NCBI GenBank assembly: GCA_018466975.1
Contig: CM031561.1
Location: forward strand, 2,728,001-2,792,000
Direction: 5' to 3'
Length of the DNA: 64,000 bases
Origin: Sparassis latifolia
Lineage: Eukaryota > Basidiomycota > Agaricomycetes > Polyporales > Sparassidaceae
Every line of letters begins with the position of its first letter. Within the stretch, counting starts at the first letter, position 1. A program made the position numbers and the translations under genes. Positions 1 through 10,638 of the stretch are shown piece after piece. Below the pieces are notes generated by a model. The model made no database searches. It had not been told where the DNA came from and saw only the letters and a program-made list of their open reading frames with translations.

Positions 1-1225
1 CAAGGCCCGAAGATTATACATCCAGGAAGTCCCCCGGACTTATACAATGATATCATACAACTTGGCAGCATCACTTCAACGCGATGAGTGCGACGACTGA
101 GGGCACCGTTGGGAGAAGATCAGCGTAGCGAAAAGCATGTGGATAAGGGTTGTCCATGAGGTCAGCCTCATCCACGACGGAAGCCGCCAATCGTATGAGG
201 AGTACCTTCACACCAACGCCGACGCCGACAGTGACTTGAATTTAATACCCTGCACATCACATAACTCACGCGTAGTGTCCCCGGCGCATACAGCGCGGCA
301 CATCCAGCTGGCTATCACCCACTACGCACTGCACGACGAGCACTTGAGTGCCGCTAGCGGCTCGCTGAGGAACGCGATGAAGCGCTCTATGATCGAGCTC
401 GCCGCGGACCATTGCCTGCAGCCACACACGGGTCGCAGGACTTCTTTGCACGCGCACACGGCGAACACCGCCCCGATTGGCGGCCCCGAGGGTGGGCGCC
501 ACGAAGGAGATGTCCATGAGGACAGTATCATCCAGGAAGGGAACATGCCAAAAGCCGGATCACACGCGAAATGCCTCCACACCGATGTACAGCGACAAAG
601 TGTACATGCACGTCAGACAGAGGCCCTCAGACGTGGAGATAACTCACAGATCCAGCCCTTCCCCGACGCATACGAGAAAACGAGAGAACGCGCGACGACA
701 CCTCCAGCTGGCTATCACCTGCACGTGCACGACAGGCACGCAGACCACCAATCAGATGTGAGGACATATTCAGACGAAAAAATATTTACCCCAGGTTAAT
801 GCCCCGGAACGGCTGACCTAGTCACCACAGTGACCCACGCTCCCAACTGAACTATACAGGACTTAACGGTGAAGAGACAATATTTATGAAGTACTATTAT
901 TTGGACTTTCTACACCTCAACTCAGTGCTCGCAACTCACAAGACATGGTGGAGGAAGACACAGGGCACAGGGACTGACGATTGTACACTTAGGAAATTCT
1001 CCTCTTGTTGGTATTGGGCGACTTGGTGAGTATGATGGCTGAAGGTGCCGGTGAGAAAAGACGAGCGTTGCGGAAAGGTCTCATGTACGAGAACACGACG
1101 AAAGCTGAATAGTACGACAAATACTTCCACGCCGACTGCGAAGTGAATTCACAGGTGGTGCATCGGCCTCTCCCCGGCGCGTACAGTGCGGACACATCCA
1201 GCTGGCTGTCATTCAGATTGTCATA
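1..1225. repeat. Dispersed repeat unit, copy A (R2 piece, R1, tRNA-like, R2 piece)
   Basis: This stretch is built from blocks that recur at 1480-2456 and 6720-7817. Positions about 240-500 match the distal part of block R2, 540-800 match block R1, 801-864 is a tRNA-like sequence, and 865-1225 match the proximal part of R2. Open frames here are short and differ between copies, so I do not call a gene. The first 40 bases resemble block R5 at 3090 and 20590. Identity was judged by eye, so block edges are approximate. Confidence 0.7.
801..864 (-). other. tRNA-like sequence T1 (truncated)
   Basis: On the minus strand this resembles T2 and T3, with an A-box-like TAGTTCAGTTGG. About 11 bases of the T arm, including the start of the B box, are missing compared with the other copies. 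It cannot fold as a functional tRNA. Confidence 0.55.
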
Positions 1226-1323
1226 TCACTCACCATATCCAGCCGCAGCCAGAGCGCTGCACGTCCCTCCGTCGTCCTCCACATCCCACCTCTGGATTCC
1301 AGGACAAGTCTTGCAGCATGGTG

Positions 1324-1480
1324 CGCGGAGCTCCGGTGACCGTCAGCTTCTGCATCTCCGGTGCACGCGCGCGGGGGGTAGGGTTTTGACAGGCGAAGGG
1401 TGTTCGACGGGGGGTGCTAGTTGACCCGTGCGCGTACATGACGAGGTGCGGTGCATCGAGACAGGGACCCAACAGCGGCA
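1324..1480 (+). repeat. Dispersed repeat block R6, copy 1
   Basis: Nearly the same sequence occurs at 6324-6445, starting with GGAGCTCCGGTGACCGTCAG and running through a G-rich tract to a TAGTTGAC motif. It sits between R2 and R1 blocks. Nothing coding is supported. Confidence 0.65.
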
Positions 1481-2456
1481 ATGTGTACATGCACGTCAGA
1501 CAGAGTCTAAGGTCCTCAGACATGGAGATAACTCACTGATTCAACCCTTCCCTGGGGCATACGGCGACGACACCTCAAGCTGGCTATCACCGTGCACGAT
1601 GAGCATGCAGACCACCGATCAGATGTGAGGACGTATTTGGACGCAAAATTGATGACTTCAGGTTCATGTCCCGTAGCCGACTCGAACGGCTGACCTAGTC
1701 ACCACAGTGACCTACGCTCCCAACTGAACTATAGGGGACTTGGGTGATTGCAACATACTAATCAAGTACTACTGTTTGGACTTCTACACCGCATTCAGTG
1801 CTCGCAACTCACAAGACATGGTGGAGGAAGACAGAGCACAGGGACTGACAATTGTATACTCAGGAAGTTCCTCCTCTTGTTGGTATCGGGCAATTTGGTG
1901 AGTGTGCTGAAAGCGCCGGTGAGAAAAGACGAGCACGGCGGAAAGGTCTCATGTGGATAAAGACGCGTGCCCCCAGAGCTGTTCACGAAGTCATCCTCAT
2001 CCATGACGAGAACACGACGAAAGCTGAATTGTACGACAAATACCTCCACACCGACCGCGAAGTGAATTCACAGGTGCATCGACCTCTCCCTGGCGCGTAC
2101 AATGCGGACACGTTCAGCTGGCTGTCATTCACTACACGCCGCATGACGAGCACTTGGGAACGAAGCGCTCTGTGATAGAGCCCGCCGCGGACCATTGCCT
2201 GCACAATGAATAGGCCGCACAGGGGTTGCAGGACTTGGCACGCGCCCACGGTGAACATCACCGCAATTAGCAGCTTTGAGGATGGGCGCCGCGAGGACAA
2301 CCACTGCGAGTGAGACTGCGATTGCGATCACACCAAAAAACTCGGCCGCGGAGTCAGCATCGTACGCACGAATACCAAACTGCGCGGTGCGGCAGGTTCG
2401 CGTCCAATAATAAAACCCGCAGGAAAGATCAAACGCAAAGCACAGAGCAGTAAGCT
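1480..2456. repeat. Dispersed repeat unit, copy B (R1, tRNA-like, R2)
   Basis: R1 (about 1480-1667), a tRNA-like sequence (1668-1740) and a long R2 block (1741-2456) follow in the same order as in copy C at 6720-7817. R2 read on the minus strand holds degraded coding sequence with hydrophobic stretches (for example FFGVIAIAVSLAVVVLAA and KLLIAVMFTVGAC) that also occur in copy C. The right end, at a motif AGAGCAGTAAG, is the same point at which copy C stops. Confidence 0.7.
1668..1740 (-). other. tRNA-like sequence T2 with A and B boxes
   Basis: Read on the minus strand this has an acceptor-like pairing (GTCCCCT with ACGGGAC, one mismatch), a D arm GTTC/GAGC, an A box TAGTTCAGTTGG and a B box GTTCGAGTC. 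The anticodon arm is GTCAC-TGTG-GTGAC with flanking pairs. It is two bases longer than a normal 17-base arm, and no standard 7-base loop forms. I read it as a tRNA-derived repeat or pseudo-tRNA. Confidence 0.55.
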
Positions 2457-2479
2457 GAGAAACCGGCCATGCCCGCGGA

Positions 2480-2880
2480 GAAGAACAGGACATGCGCACC
2501 GGTCTATGGCGAATGGTCAACCAACCTGTTTACGAACGCCACGACCGAGCTCGAGGGTCTTGATGAGCGTGACGATATCGCAAGGGGGCAGCATAACGGC
2601 AGAGAGCGGCTGTATCGTGTGAAGAGTGTGAGCGCGTAAGTTCGATGGCGCTGTGATCTGTGGGGCGCAGCGACGGGGGCATTCGAGGTCGGGGACGGCG
2701 GCCGTAAAGGTGATCGTGAGTGAGACGAATGGATGCTGCGGGCGGGAGAAGCTCGTCGAAAGGCGCGAGGTTCATCGAGCAAGCTGAACGTCCGAGTCAT
2801 GCTCCAAGTCGCGGGGTGTGTTCGCGAACATCTGGGGTACCATCTATGCAAGCGGAGAATGTGCAGTTCAATGTCCAAAA
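2480..2880 (+). repeat. Dispersed repeat block R4, copy 1
   Basis: The same sequence recurs at 20060-20460 in the same direction and at 63815-64000 inverted, at the window end. Shared landmarks are CGACCGAGCTCGAGGGTC and AAGCTCGTCGAAAGGCGCGA. Translations in all frames lack a recognisable domain. Confidence 0.7.
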
Positions 2881-2956
2881 GGAATGATACCCGGGCGCTG
2901 TTGCACAGTACACCGACACAGCTTTCCCTGACAAAAGCAGAATGGGTCTAGTACAT

Positions 2957-3028
2957 TCCCGTCAGCCGATTTGAACGACTGACCCTGTCGCAATGAGGAC
3001 ACGCTCAACCAACTGAGCTAAACGGGAC
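2957..3028 (-). other. tRNA-like sequence T4
   Basis: The minus strand begins GTCCCGT and ends ACGGGAA, pairing in six of seven positions. It has a D arm GCTC/GAGC with A box TAGCTCAGTTGG and a B-box-like GTTCAAATC. The anticodon region (around TGTCCTCATTGCGACA) does not give five clean pairs around a 7-base loop. It sits between R4 and R5. Confidence 0.5.
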
Positions 3029-3089
3029 CTACGTTATCCTGTATTAACTCGAACACAAAACACAATACTACTATGTCACACATGCTCAC

Positions 3090-3280
3090 GGGTGTTGGAG
3101 GACACAGACGTGCATAGCCCGAAGATTACATATACTTCGGAAAGTGTTGGTTGGCATCACATCCGAGTCAACGCGCACGCCCGTGGAGGATCGCAAACTT
3201 CGACCTTGCCAACGTCATCTCTCCTCAAGCTATCGCTGATATTCACGCACCGATCGAATCTCAGCTGCAGGCATGAGGAC
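3090..3280 (+). repeat. Dispersed repeat block R5, copy 1
   Basis: Matches 20590-20850 from GGAGGACACAGACG onward (AGCCCGAAGA, ACTTCGACCTTGCC, CGATCGAATCTCA). In the 20.6 kb copy this block runs directly into the leader of the coiled-coil gene family. Here that continuity is broken by the element at 3281-4536. Confidence 0.65.
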
Positions 3281-4536
3281 TACACGCCCAACCCTGTTTG
3301 GGCTGATCAACCCACCTGGAGCGCCAGCACGATCTGGGCTGATGGAAAGCCTGGCCGGCGGCTTATCCCGCACCTGAGGATGGCCTGATTGGCATTCAGC
3401 TTATGGGGACATCCTGTCGCCTCTTACGAAAAGCGACGCGAGCCAGGTCTCCGTCACCTCTCGGAATCGGGAGGTGATCTATGGATCATCGGGGTATGCT
3501 CCTCACTTTAGATAGAAAAATTATGTTGTGCACTTGTTTCAAATAAGTAGACATTGGCAGCTATGGTCTCAAAAAAAGCTGAGCTGATTTATTTGACGGG
3601 CCACCCAAGGGAAGGTTTGACTTCAGGCTTCCTTTGACTGCGTCCACAGCCGACCATGCCGTGCTCGCCTGGAGCGAGAACCGAGCGGAGTTGGAAAGTC
3701 ATAAATATATCTTCTCGAAGGCGCCAGCTCACGTTCTGACCACCTCTTCCTTTGAGCCCACAACCTCTCGAACTCAAGCGTGTTGACTTCTCACCCTAAG
3801 ACAGTGGCGATGGAGTTAGTAAGTACATCATTCATTTGCTTGATGCTTTGATGAACACAAAGGTGGCAGTGGCAGAGGCGGTGGAGATCGTGCTGCTGGA
3901 GTTGATGTGGGAGTTTTCAGCTTTGGGGCCAGCACTGCGGTCCTCTTTCAGGTCACAGCGGCACCACACTGACTTGGCCTTCGACAAACAGAAATTTTCA
4001 GCGCGCGGTTTGCACTCTGCACAAGGTTGTGAAAGGTATGCCCTGCCGTCACAGCCGGCATGAGTGGTTACTTACGCCCCATCGTCCTGGCAGGATTCTT
4101 GTTGACATTTGCACGACGCGCATGGACGGTTGCCAGAGTATTTTATTGTTACATAGTTAGACATGTATTGTGTAGTCGAGGCAACAAATATATTTTGGTG
4201 CAAATTATTTTTCTGAAATCCCCGTCGGGCTCAAGCCGGGCAAATTCGGCAAGCACAAAACCAGTCGACCCGAACAGACGGCCCGCTTGGCGCCTAACAG
4301 TTGTTCGGCTGCACGAAATTCAAGATCCGTAAGCTGGCTGGCGTGGCGCTGAACGGTCAGCTCAGCTAGACCCCTTCGATCATCTGCCCATCAGAGGTGG
4401 GTCTCGAGAGGGTCCCGGGATATGCGTATTCACTCTCTGGCTAAGGTCATCCGAACATTTCCGGAGCATCCTCCGGCACCACCCATCATCTTATCGGTTT
4501 TAGCTGATTACCAGCCCTCCAAGGGATGGCCGTGTA
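3281..4536. mobile_element. TA-flanked TIR element (non-autonomous, Tc1/mariner-like)
   Basis: The left end reads TACACGCCCAACCCT and the reverse complement of the right end TACACGGCCATCCCT; over the first 27 bases about 20 match. TA lies at both outer edges. The related locus near 20,850 lacks this DNA and has TG at that point (GGAC-TG-CGCGAAG there, GGAC-TA ... TA-CGTGAGG here), which acts as an empty site. That fits insertion at TA. No transposase-sized reading frame is present inside, so it is probably non-autonomous. Superfamily assignment rests only on the TA duplication and is tentative. Confidence 0.6.
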
Positions 4537-4539
4537 CGT

Positions 4540-5340
4540 GAGGATTCCACTCGTTTATCATACTCGCTAATCTATCTGTAGGACGTCGCGTCGACCGTCG
4601 AGGCAGATATCTTGCTCCTTCCACCGGGCAATGTTGGACTGAGGTCACGTCTGCCGTCTAGCATTCCAAGTCCTCAAATTTATCGGAGCCCACGGAGGTG
4701 TACGAGAGTGAAGGTCAGTCCACGCGTACCCACAAGGAGCTCGGGGAGCGCAAGGACACCGCTCGCTCGCTCGCCGACATGGACGCGGCCAACCCGGACC
4801 CGTCTCTGCCACGTCCGAGTCCGCGCCGGAGTAGCCTCTGGGTACCGTGGACGACGTAGTAGCATGCTTGAATGCCCAACAGGCGGGCTTGCGTGAGCAG
4901 CTCCTCAAGTACGCCCGCCTGCTTTCGCATCCCAGCCTTCACGCGTCACGCGTGGTCTTCCGCGGCATGCTGGCTCACGAGCTCGAGAGGATGGCGGGCA
5001 AGGCTCGCAACCCCATGGCAAATTGGCCCATACGAAGTGCTGATGCGTACGCTAGAGGCGTGGATCTCGGCCAGTGCTGCGACCCGAAGAACAGCGCTGA
5101 AGTCGATCGCAGTGCCACCTCCACCAATTGCTCCATCCCATCGTCGTCGGGACCGATCCGAATTGAAAAAGCTGAACGTCGCAGGGCCCTCTTGACTTGC
5201 GAGCATGTCCACCCGACCACCGAGAGAGATATGAGCGCGCGCCACATCGTGCGGAACGGTGGATCTGATTTCGCCTTTCAGGTACCGGCAAGCGAGAGTG
5301 GGTAGGTTGAGCCACACCGAGCGCAGCACTGTCCCCGAGG
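4540..5340 (+). pseudogene. Coiled-coil gene family, copy 1 (degraded)
   Basis: The leader with its intron end (CTCGTTTATCAT ... CTGTAG, then GACGTCGCGTCGACC) matches copies at 14.2, 20.9 and 21.4 kb. Downstream, pieces of the family can be read in shifting frames: ESEG..TRTHKELG (as in copy 3), VACLNAQQAGLREQLLKYAR near 4850, and a run matching MRKLEARIS of copy 2 near 5045. The 3' flank near 5150-5320 also matches the flanks of copies 2 and 4. Frames are interrupted, so this is a relic. Confidence 0.55.
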
Positions 5341-6100
5341 GCAGATGAAACGCTGAAGTCCGTTACCCGTGTGCGTGATTGGGTTGAAGGATGATCGCCT
5401 CCAACTATTTATCTCAGATCTTCGGCCTCCGATCAAATCCCTTTTTGCCTCCGTCTATTTGGTTCGCGGCGTGGATGGATGGTCATGCAGTGCTGGAGAT
5501 GACATGCTGCAGCCCCGACAAGTCTACCTTCTTCAATTGCGCGCTGACCGGAGTGTCTCAGAGGCGGCGGAAGACCCGGCTTGTCGAACCTTGCAATCCG
5601 TCGCTTCATTCGTGTCGTCAGAGATGGCGCTGATGGACGGGACGATCGTGAAAGGGAGTCTACTCGTTGCTACTCTTTATTTGTACGTAGTATATAGTAG
5701 GACTCACTGGCGTGTTATTGTCACCCTCGTGAACCTGGATCCCAGCCGCATTCGAGGACGTGGATGGGCGCGCAAGCATCTTCGAGACGCAGTGGAGTCC
5801 ACATACGACTCAAGTCTTCCAGTCCAATAGAAGCCGCATTCCGCTGGAGAGATCTGGCTCAGTGCACGGACGTAGCCACTAGAGACCGTTCCGGTGAGAA
5901 CTCCTGGCAGTGGGGAGGTCGTCGACAGCTGACAGTAAAGTGTATGCGTATAGCTTAGGCCTTTGAGTTACAAGCAGTCAAATACAGGTTTTTGACACAC
6001 GCGTTGCGGAGCACAGAAAGCGACACTAGTAGCCAGAGTTAGTTATAGCATTTCAGAAAGTGATACGAGCATCTCCACAGGCATCTCCACAAGCTCCTTG
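5341..6100. other. No gene recognised
   Basis: An open frame of 153 codons exists on the plus strand (5369-5830), but its translation has no motif I recognise, and the stretch lies between repeat copies. I see no RNA gene or clear repeat here. Confidence 0.4.
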
Positions 6101-6104
6101 TCGA

Positions 6105-6323
6105 TCTGCGTGCATTTCTGGGATGGAAATACTGGCTGGTGACTGTAAATTGTGAGGTTCCGATATGGATAACGCGGCAGTCCCGGAACGCCACTCGGGA
6201 AGTTTGCCCCTTGGCTAACTTTCATCGCCTCTCACTCGATCGACGGTGTTGTGTTGGACTAGATGCAATCTCGTGAATCGCAGACTTTCTACGATACCTT
6301 CCCTTTTTGTCTGCCCGCTCGGA
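6105..6323 (+). repeat. Dispersed repeat block R3, copy 1
   Basis: Recurs at 13960-14190 and 63545-63772, all in the plus direction. Shared landmarks are GTGACTGTAAAT, GAGGTTCCGATATG, CTCTCACTCGATCGA and GACTTTCTACGATACCTTCC. It ends in TTTTTGTCTGCCCG in this copy and is followed directly by R6. Confidence 0.7.
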
Positions 6324-6445
6324 GCTCCGGTGACCGTCAGCTTCTGCATCTCCGGTGCATGCGCGTGGGGGGTAGAGTTTTGACAGGCGGAGGGAGTTCG
6401 ATGGGGGGTGCTAGTTGACGGTACATCGAGACGGGGACGCAGTGA
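6324..6445 (+). repeat. Dispersed repeat block R6, copy 2
   Basis: Matches 1324-1480. The start coincides with the end of R3, so this is a repeat-repeat junction. Confidence 0.6.
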
Positions 6446-6719
6446 ATGTGCGGCGTCTAGTGGCCAGTCAATGGGGAGAACGCATGCGCTCGTTGATTAG
6501 GGCTGTCGCGAGGTCCGTGAGCTGATGCTGTGTGGCGGTATATCGAGGGGCTGGGGGCGGAGGTATGGGCATTCATGCATCTGTTCAAGGAGCTGGGCAG
6601 GAGCCGTTACTTCCGCATGTCGTGTTTGCTGCTGCGGGGCGCCGCGAGAGTGTGCTATTACGCCTGGATTTGTGGGCGTATCCGGGGGATGTGGGATATG
6701 CGGAGGTGCAGAAGGCTCG
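6446..6719. other. Spacer with overlapping open frames, no gene recognised
   Basis: Three plus-strand frames stay open through this interval and on into R1, but none gives a recognisable domain. I cannot support a gene. Confidence 0.3.
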
Positions 6720-7817
6720 GGAGAGGATGGAGAAGGGAACGTACCGAAAGCCGGATCATACGCAAAATGCCTCCACATCGACGGCGACAATGTGTCCATG
6801 CACGTCCTGCAGACAGAGGCCCTCAGACATGGAGATAACTCACAGATCCAGCCCTTCCCCGGCACTTACGGCGACGACACCTCCAGCTGGCTAACACCCG
6901 ACACGTGCACGACGAGCACACAGACCACCAATCAGATGTGACTCGACATGTGAGGACATCTTCGGACGAAAAATTTAAAATTAGCGAAGGAACGGACTAT
7001 GCCCCGTAGCCGACTCGAACGGCTGACCTGGTCACCGCAGTGACCCACGCTCCCAACTGAACTATACGGAACTTGGTGGTGAAGAGATAATATTAATGGA
7101 GTACTATTATTTGGACTTCGACACCGCTCGGTGCTCGCAACTCACAAGATATGGTGGAGGAAGACACAGAGCACAGGGACTGACAATTGTATACTCAGGA
7201 AGTCCTCTTCTTGTTGGTATTGGGCGACTTGGTGAGTATGATGGCTGAAGGCACCGGTGAGAGAAGACGAGCATGGCGGAAAGGTCTCATGTGGATAAAG
7301 ACGCGTGCCCCCAGAGCTGTTCACGCGGTCATCCTCATCCATGACGAGAACACGACGAAAGCTGAGTCGTATGACAAATACCTCCACACCGACCGCGAAG
7401 TGGATTCACAGGTGGTGCATCGGCCTCTCCCCGGCGCGTACAGTGCGGACACATCTAGCTGGCTATCATTCACCACACGCCGCATGAAGAGCACTTGACC
7501 ACCGCCAGCCCGCTGAGGAATGCGACGAAGCGCTCTGTGATCGAGCCCGCCGCGGACTATTGCCTGCACAATGAATAGGCCGCACACGGGTCGCAGGACT
7601 TTGCACGCGCCCACGGTGAACATCACCGCAATCAGCAGCTTCGAGGGTGGGCGCCACAAGGACAACTACCGCCAGTGGGACTGCGATTGCGATTGCACCA
7701 AAAAACTCGGCCGCGGAGTCAGCATCATACGCACGAATATCAGACTGCGCCGTGCGGTAGGTTCGCGTCCAACGATAAAACCCGCAGGAAAGATCAAACG
7801 CAAAGCACAGAGCAGTA
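6720..7817. repeat. Dispersed repeat unit, copy C (R1, tRNA-like, R2)
   Basis: Same order as copy B: R1 (about 6730-7000), tRNA-like T3 (7002-7073), R2 (7074-7817). The minus-strand frames again contain KLLIAVMFTVGACKVLRPVC and neighbouring hydrophobic sequence. R2 stops at AGAGCAGTAAG, exactly where it stops in copy B, and is followed without spacer by the 3' end of the broken CFT1 copy. Confidence 0.7.
7002..7073 (-). other. tRNA-like sequence T3 with A and B boxes
   Basis: Nearly the same as T2: A box TAGTTCAGTTGG, B box GTTCGAGTC, and an over-long anticodon hairpin. Its conservation among copies is no greater than that of the surrounding repeat, so function is not implied. Confidence 0.55.
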
Positions 7818-10638
7818 AGCCTAAGTTCTTGATGGTGCGAAGGGATGTGACATAGACACCGACGTCCAAGAAGGCGACACCGACAAGCCGTTCATCCAAG
7901 TCGAATGCCCTGACAAATATCTACAGAAACCTGGGTTATGAGCTTGGGTTAGAACGAAGATACGAAGCGCACCTTCTGCCCCATCGAGGAGACAAGATAG
8001 CCATCCATCCCACAAAGCGCTGTGACGGGACCCTTCGCATCATCTCTACACCGAAGCTTCAGCTATGCCGGACTCTGTGCTCATCGTCTCTAACGTCACA
8101 CAATCGAGGCAGTTCACAAACTCGTATCTGGGCAACATCTTCAGCCAGATACACACAGGAGAGCACACGCGAGACTCACCCATCCATGGTGATCCAGCCT
8201 TCGGGTGAGATGAGCTCCAGCGTAGAGCATTCACAGCTCGGGAAAGATATGTTCGATGCTTTCACCACAGATACGACTGTTAGATGTAACGCCATACAAA
8301 GTGCCAGAAATGAACTCGCACCATCTGGCTCCCACACAATGTTGCCATCTTCATCATATGAAGCAAATTTATTTTGCAACGAGGATGCAGCAACGAGCAG
8401 TGACGTCGAAGCGTCGTACACGACATTCGAATAAGATTTATCTCGCGGGATGAATTTCCACGGCAGATGACCGTCGAGCTGGAAGTTCGGGATCCATTCC
8501 GCAAGGCTCGGCCCCTACATGGTCGTCAGTTGTGTTCGGCGGAACAGAGGTGAGCTTGGGCAACGTCCAGATCTGCAAGGCACTATGTCAGCGCTCATGA
8601 AGTGCAACAATTAGGCTTTCATACCTCGACCGCACCTGTGGCCGGCATAGGAGCAACCACTGGCTCTTGTTCCCAGCATTCATAGCGGCCTGCAGAGTTG
8701 ACGTAACGTTCTCAGTCCCAGCAACTTCCATGTTAGCGTGGCTTTGAAACACGCCGGTCGTATCTGTGAAGAAACAGCCAGCCAGGTATCGAGACGTCTG
8801 CACGACTTGTCAGCATGCTGGCGCATCACCGATGTGCAGAGAACTACCTTCTCGCTCATCGGAGACATGTCCTTGCGCCTAATCTTCCCTCGGTCGGTCT
8901 CTCCAATGAAGAGACCGATGGAGTCATCCTCTCGGATGATGAGTATGAAAGGGTCGCAGATACTGCAGAACCTGATTTTGGCCGGGGTACATTCCCATCC
9001 CAATCTTTAATAACCTGGCGTTCCGTCCCATCTGTGGATGACGATATGATGAGCACTCGAACAACGCGGAAGAGGCGCGACGCACCAGGCTCTAAGACTC
9101 GGATGACGTTGGTGACATTGACCATCACATGCAAGATAGCAGTCCCTTGGAAGAATGGTGCCGCGCCAATCGTAGATACGTGGGGTGATCGAGATGTCTG
9201 ATTGAGGGTGGCGGGAGGCAATCTGCCCGTACGCGGTATTGGTTTTCTTCGACACGACTATGGGCGAGAGCTTACTCGAGAAGCGCCCGGCGAAGGATTC
9301 GCATCGGTACTGATGATAATGGAGTCGTTCTCCGTGTAGAAGGGATTGACGGGACGTTCATAAGTCGAGCCGTTAACCTTGACAGCTTGTCGCACGGGCA
9401 CAGACCACATTCCGCGGCCGTCGCCTATGGCGTGCAACTTGCGTTTGGTGCGTGTCGGTAAATCCCGTTATGGACAAAATTAAGATACCATTGTGACTCA
9501 TCCCCAGAGAGCACACCTGAAAGACAGTAAACCCACCCAGCTCGCCAGCGCCAGTGGCAGTAACAAGCTCTGGTACGTACCGATCCTAAATCTTGATCAT
9601 TAGTTCAAAAGGTCGTGACGCAGTAGCAGGATACACACCCCATTCTTGGCTAACGCGAAAGTCATATCAGAGATGGGCCCGTGGGCAGGTAACGAGTCGC
9701 ACAGAGATAGATGCACGACCGTCCGCCTCTTCGAAGTAACAGCGACGCCATTGAGATTGCCATTGCCGTTGATGGACAGCACTTCTTGCACCTGGGAACT
9801 TCCGTATAGGTCTTAAGACGAAATTAGACTCAAGACAGTTGTGTCGGGAAATTTCCGCGTACCATCGTCATCGTCGAGGTCCATACCATCGGTCGAGTCA
9901 ACAACCGTGGCGGGCGCAGACGTCATCTCCACATCCTCCTCACGGATATCCTCTTCCACCCGAATAGTCTTCAACAATACAGAAGGGCTTACAATGCTCC
10001 CAATGAACAGATAGTTGTCCTCGACTCTCCTGACGCATGCAGGAATCGTTGTCCTTGCCACGGGCGACGCCATTGACAGCCGTGACACCGTCTTCCCGTC
10101 AACGATGACTTCTACGGGATAGACTGTGCCATCTCTAAGTACTACGAAGAGCGTCCTATCGTCAACGAAGGCGAGGCGCGCTCCCGCCAGTTGGAAGTAT
10201 TGCGGTGTGAGCACCGGCATGGACATGTCGCTCAAGCGTGGTGGCCAGCCAATTGACAGGCAACACGACCCGGCGGGAGGACTGATCCACGTATATAATG
10301 GAATTGCTAGCCAGAACAACGACACCGCCCAGCGCGGTCGAGCACGCTGTGATGGCGAGGCAGTCGTAAGACAGGCCCTCAACCGCAGTGATCACAGGAT
10401 AATTCCTCGTGATCAGATCAAGAGTGAATATGAAGACACCAACTGTGTCTTTATACTCCTTCAGTCGCCTGCGCATACGGTCAGTAAAAGTTAGCAATTG
10501 AAGGTCATGCACCCTGTCCATGTCTACTCATGTTGGAAAAGGACTGCAATGGTCGGATCGCTGAATCCAGGCAAAGTTGAGGCAAGCAGCAAATTCGACG
10601 CCGCTTGGAGGCAGTATTTCCTGACGCAATGCTTCCAT
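7817..10638 (-). pseudogene. CFT1: CFT1 (CPSF160) pseudogene with two internal deletions and a lost 3' end
   Basis: CFT1 is the largest subunit of the cleavage and polyadenylation factor that recognises mRNA 3' ends. The N-terminus is readable from the ATG at 10638 (MEALRQEILPPSGVEF) but after about 20 codons jumps to PGFSDPTIAVLF, skipping roughly 200 residues. An in-frame TAG follows near 10540. Good matches continue (LITRNYPVIT, SRRVVLPVN, REDDSIGLFIGETDRGKIRR, NVTSTLQAAMNAGNKSQWLL, IWTLPKLT). Near 8540 the sequence jumps again, omitting several hundred residues, to WIPNFQLDGHLPW and SLLVAASSLQNKFASYDEDG, then LCGMDGYLVSSMGQK and LVGVAFLDVGVYVTSL. It ends at the R2 repeat near 7817, so the C-terminal part is gone. 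Introns with GT..AG ends are still present, so it is a genomic copy, not a retrocopy. Confidence 0.85.

Noticed and set aside
3272..4545. 9-base target duplication (CATGAGGAC/CGTGAGGAT) around the 3.3 kb element
   Set aside because: Comparison with the empty-site paralogue shows the right flank aligns with CGCGAAGATTCC, so the similarity is coincidental and TA is the better duplication.
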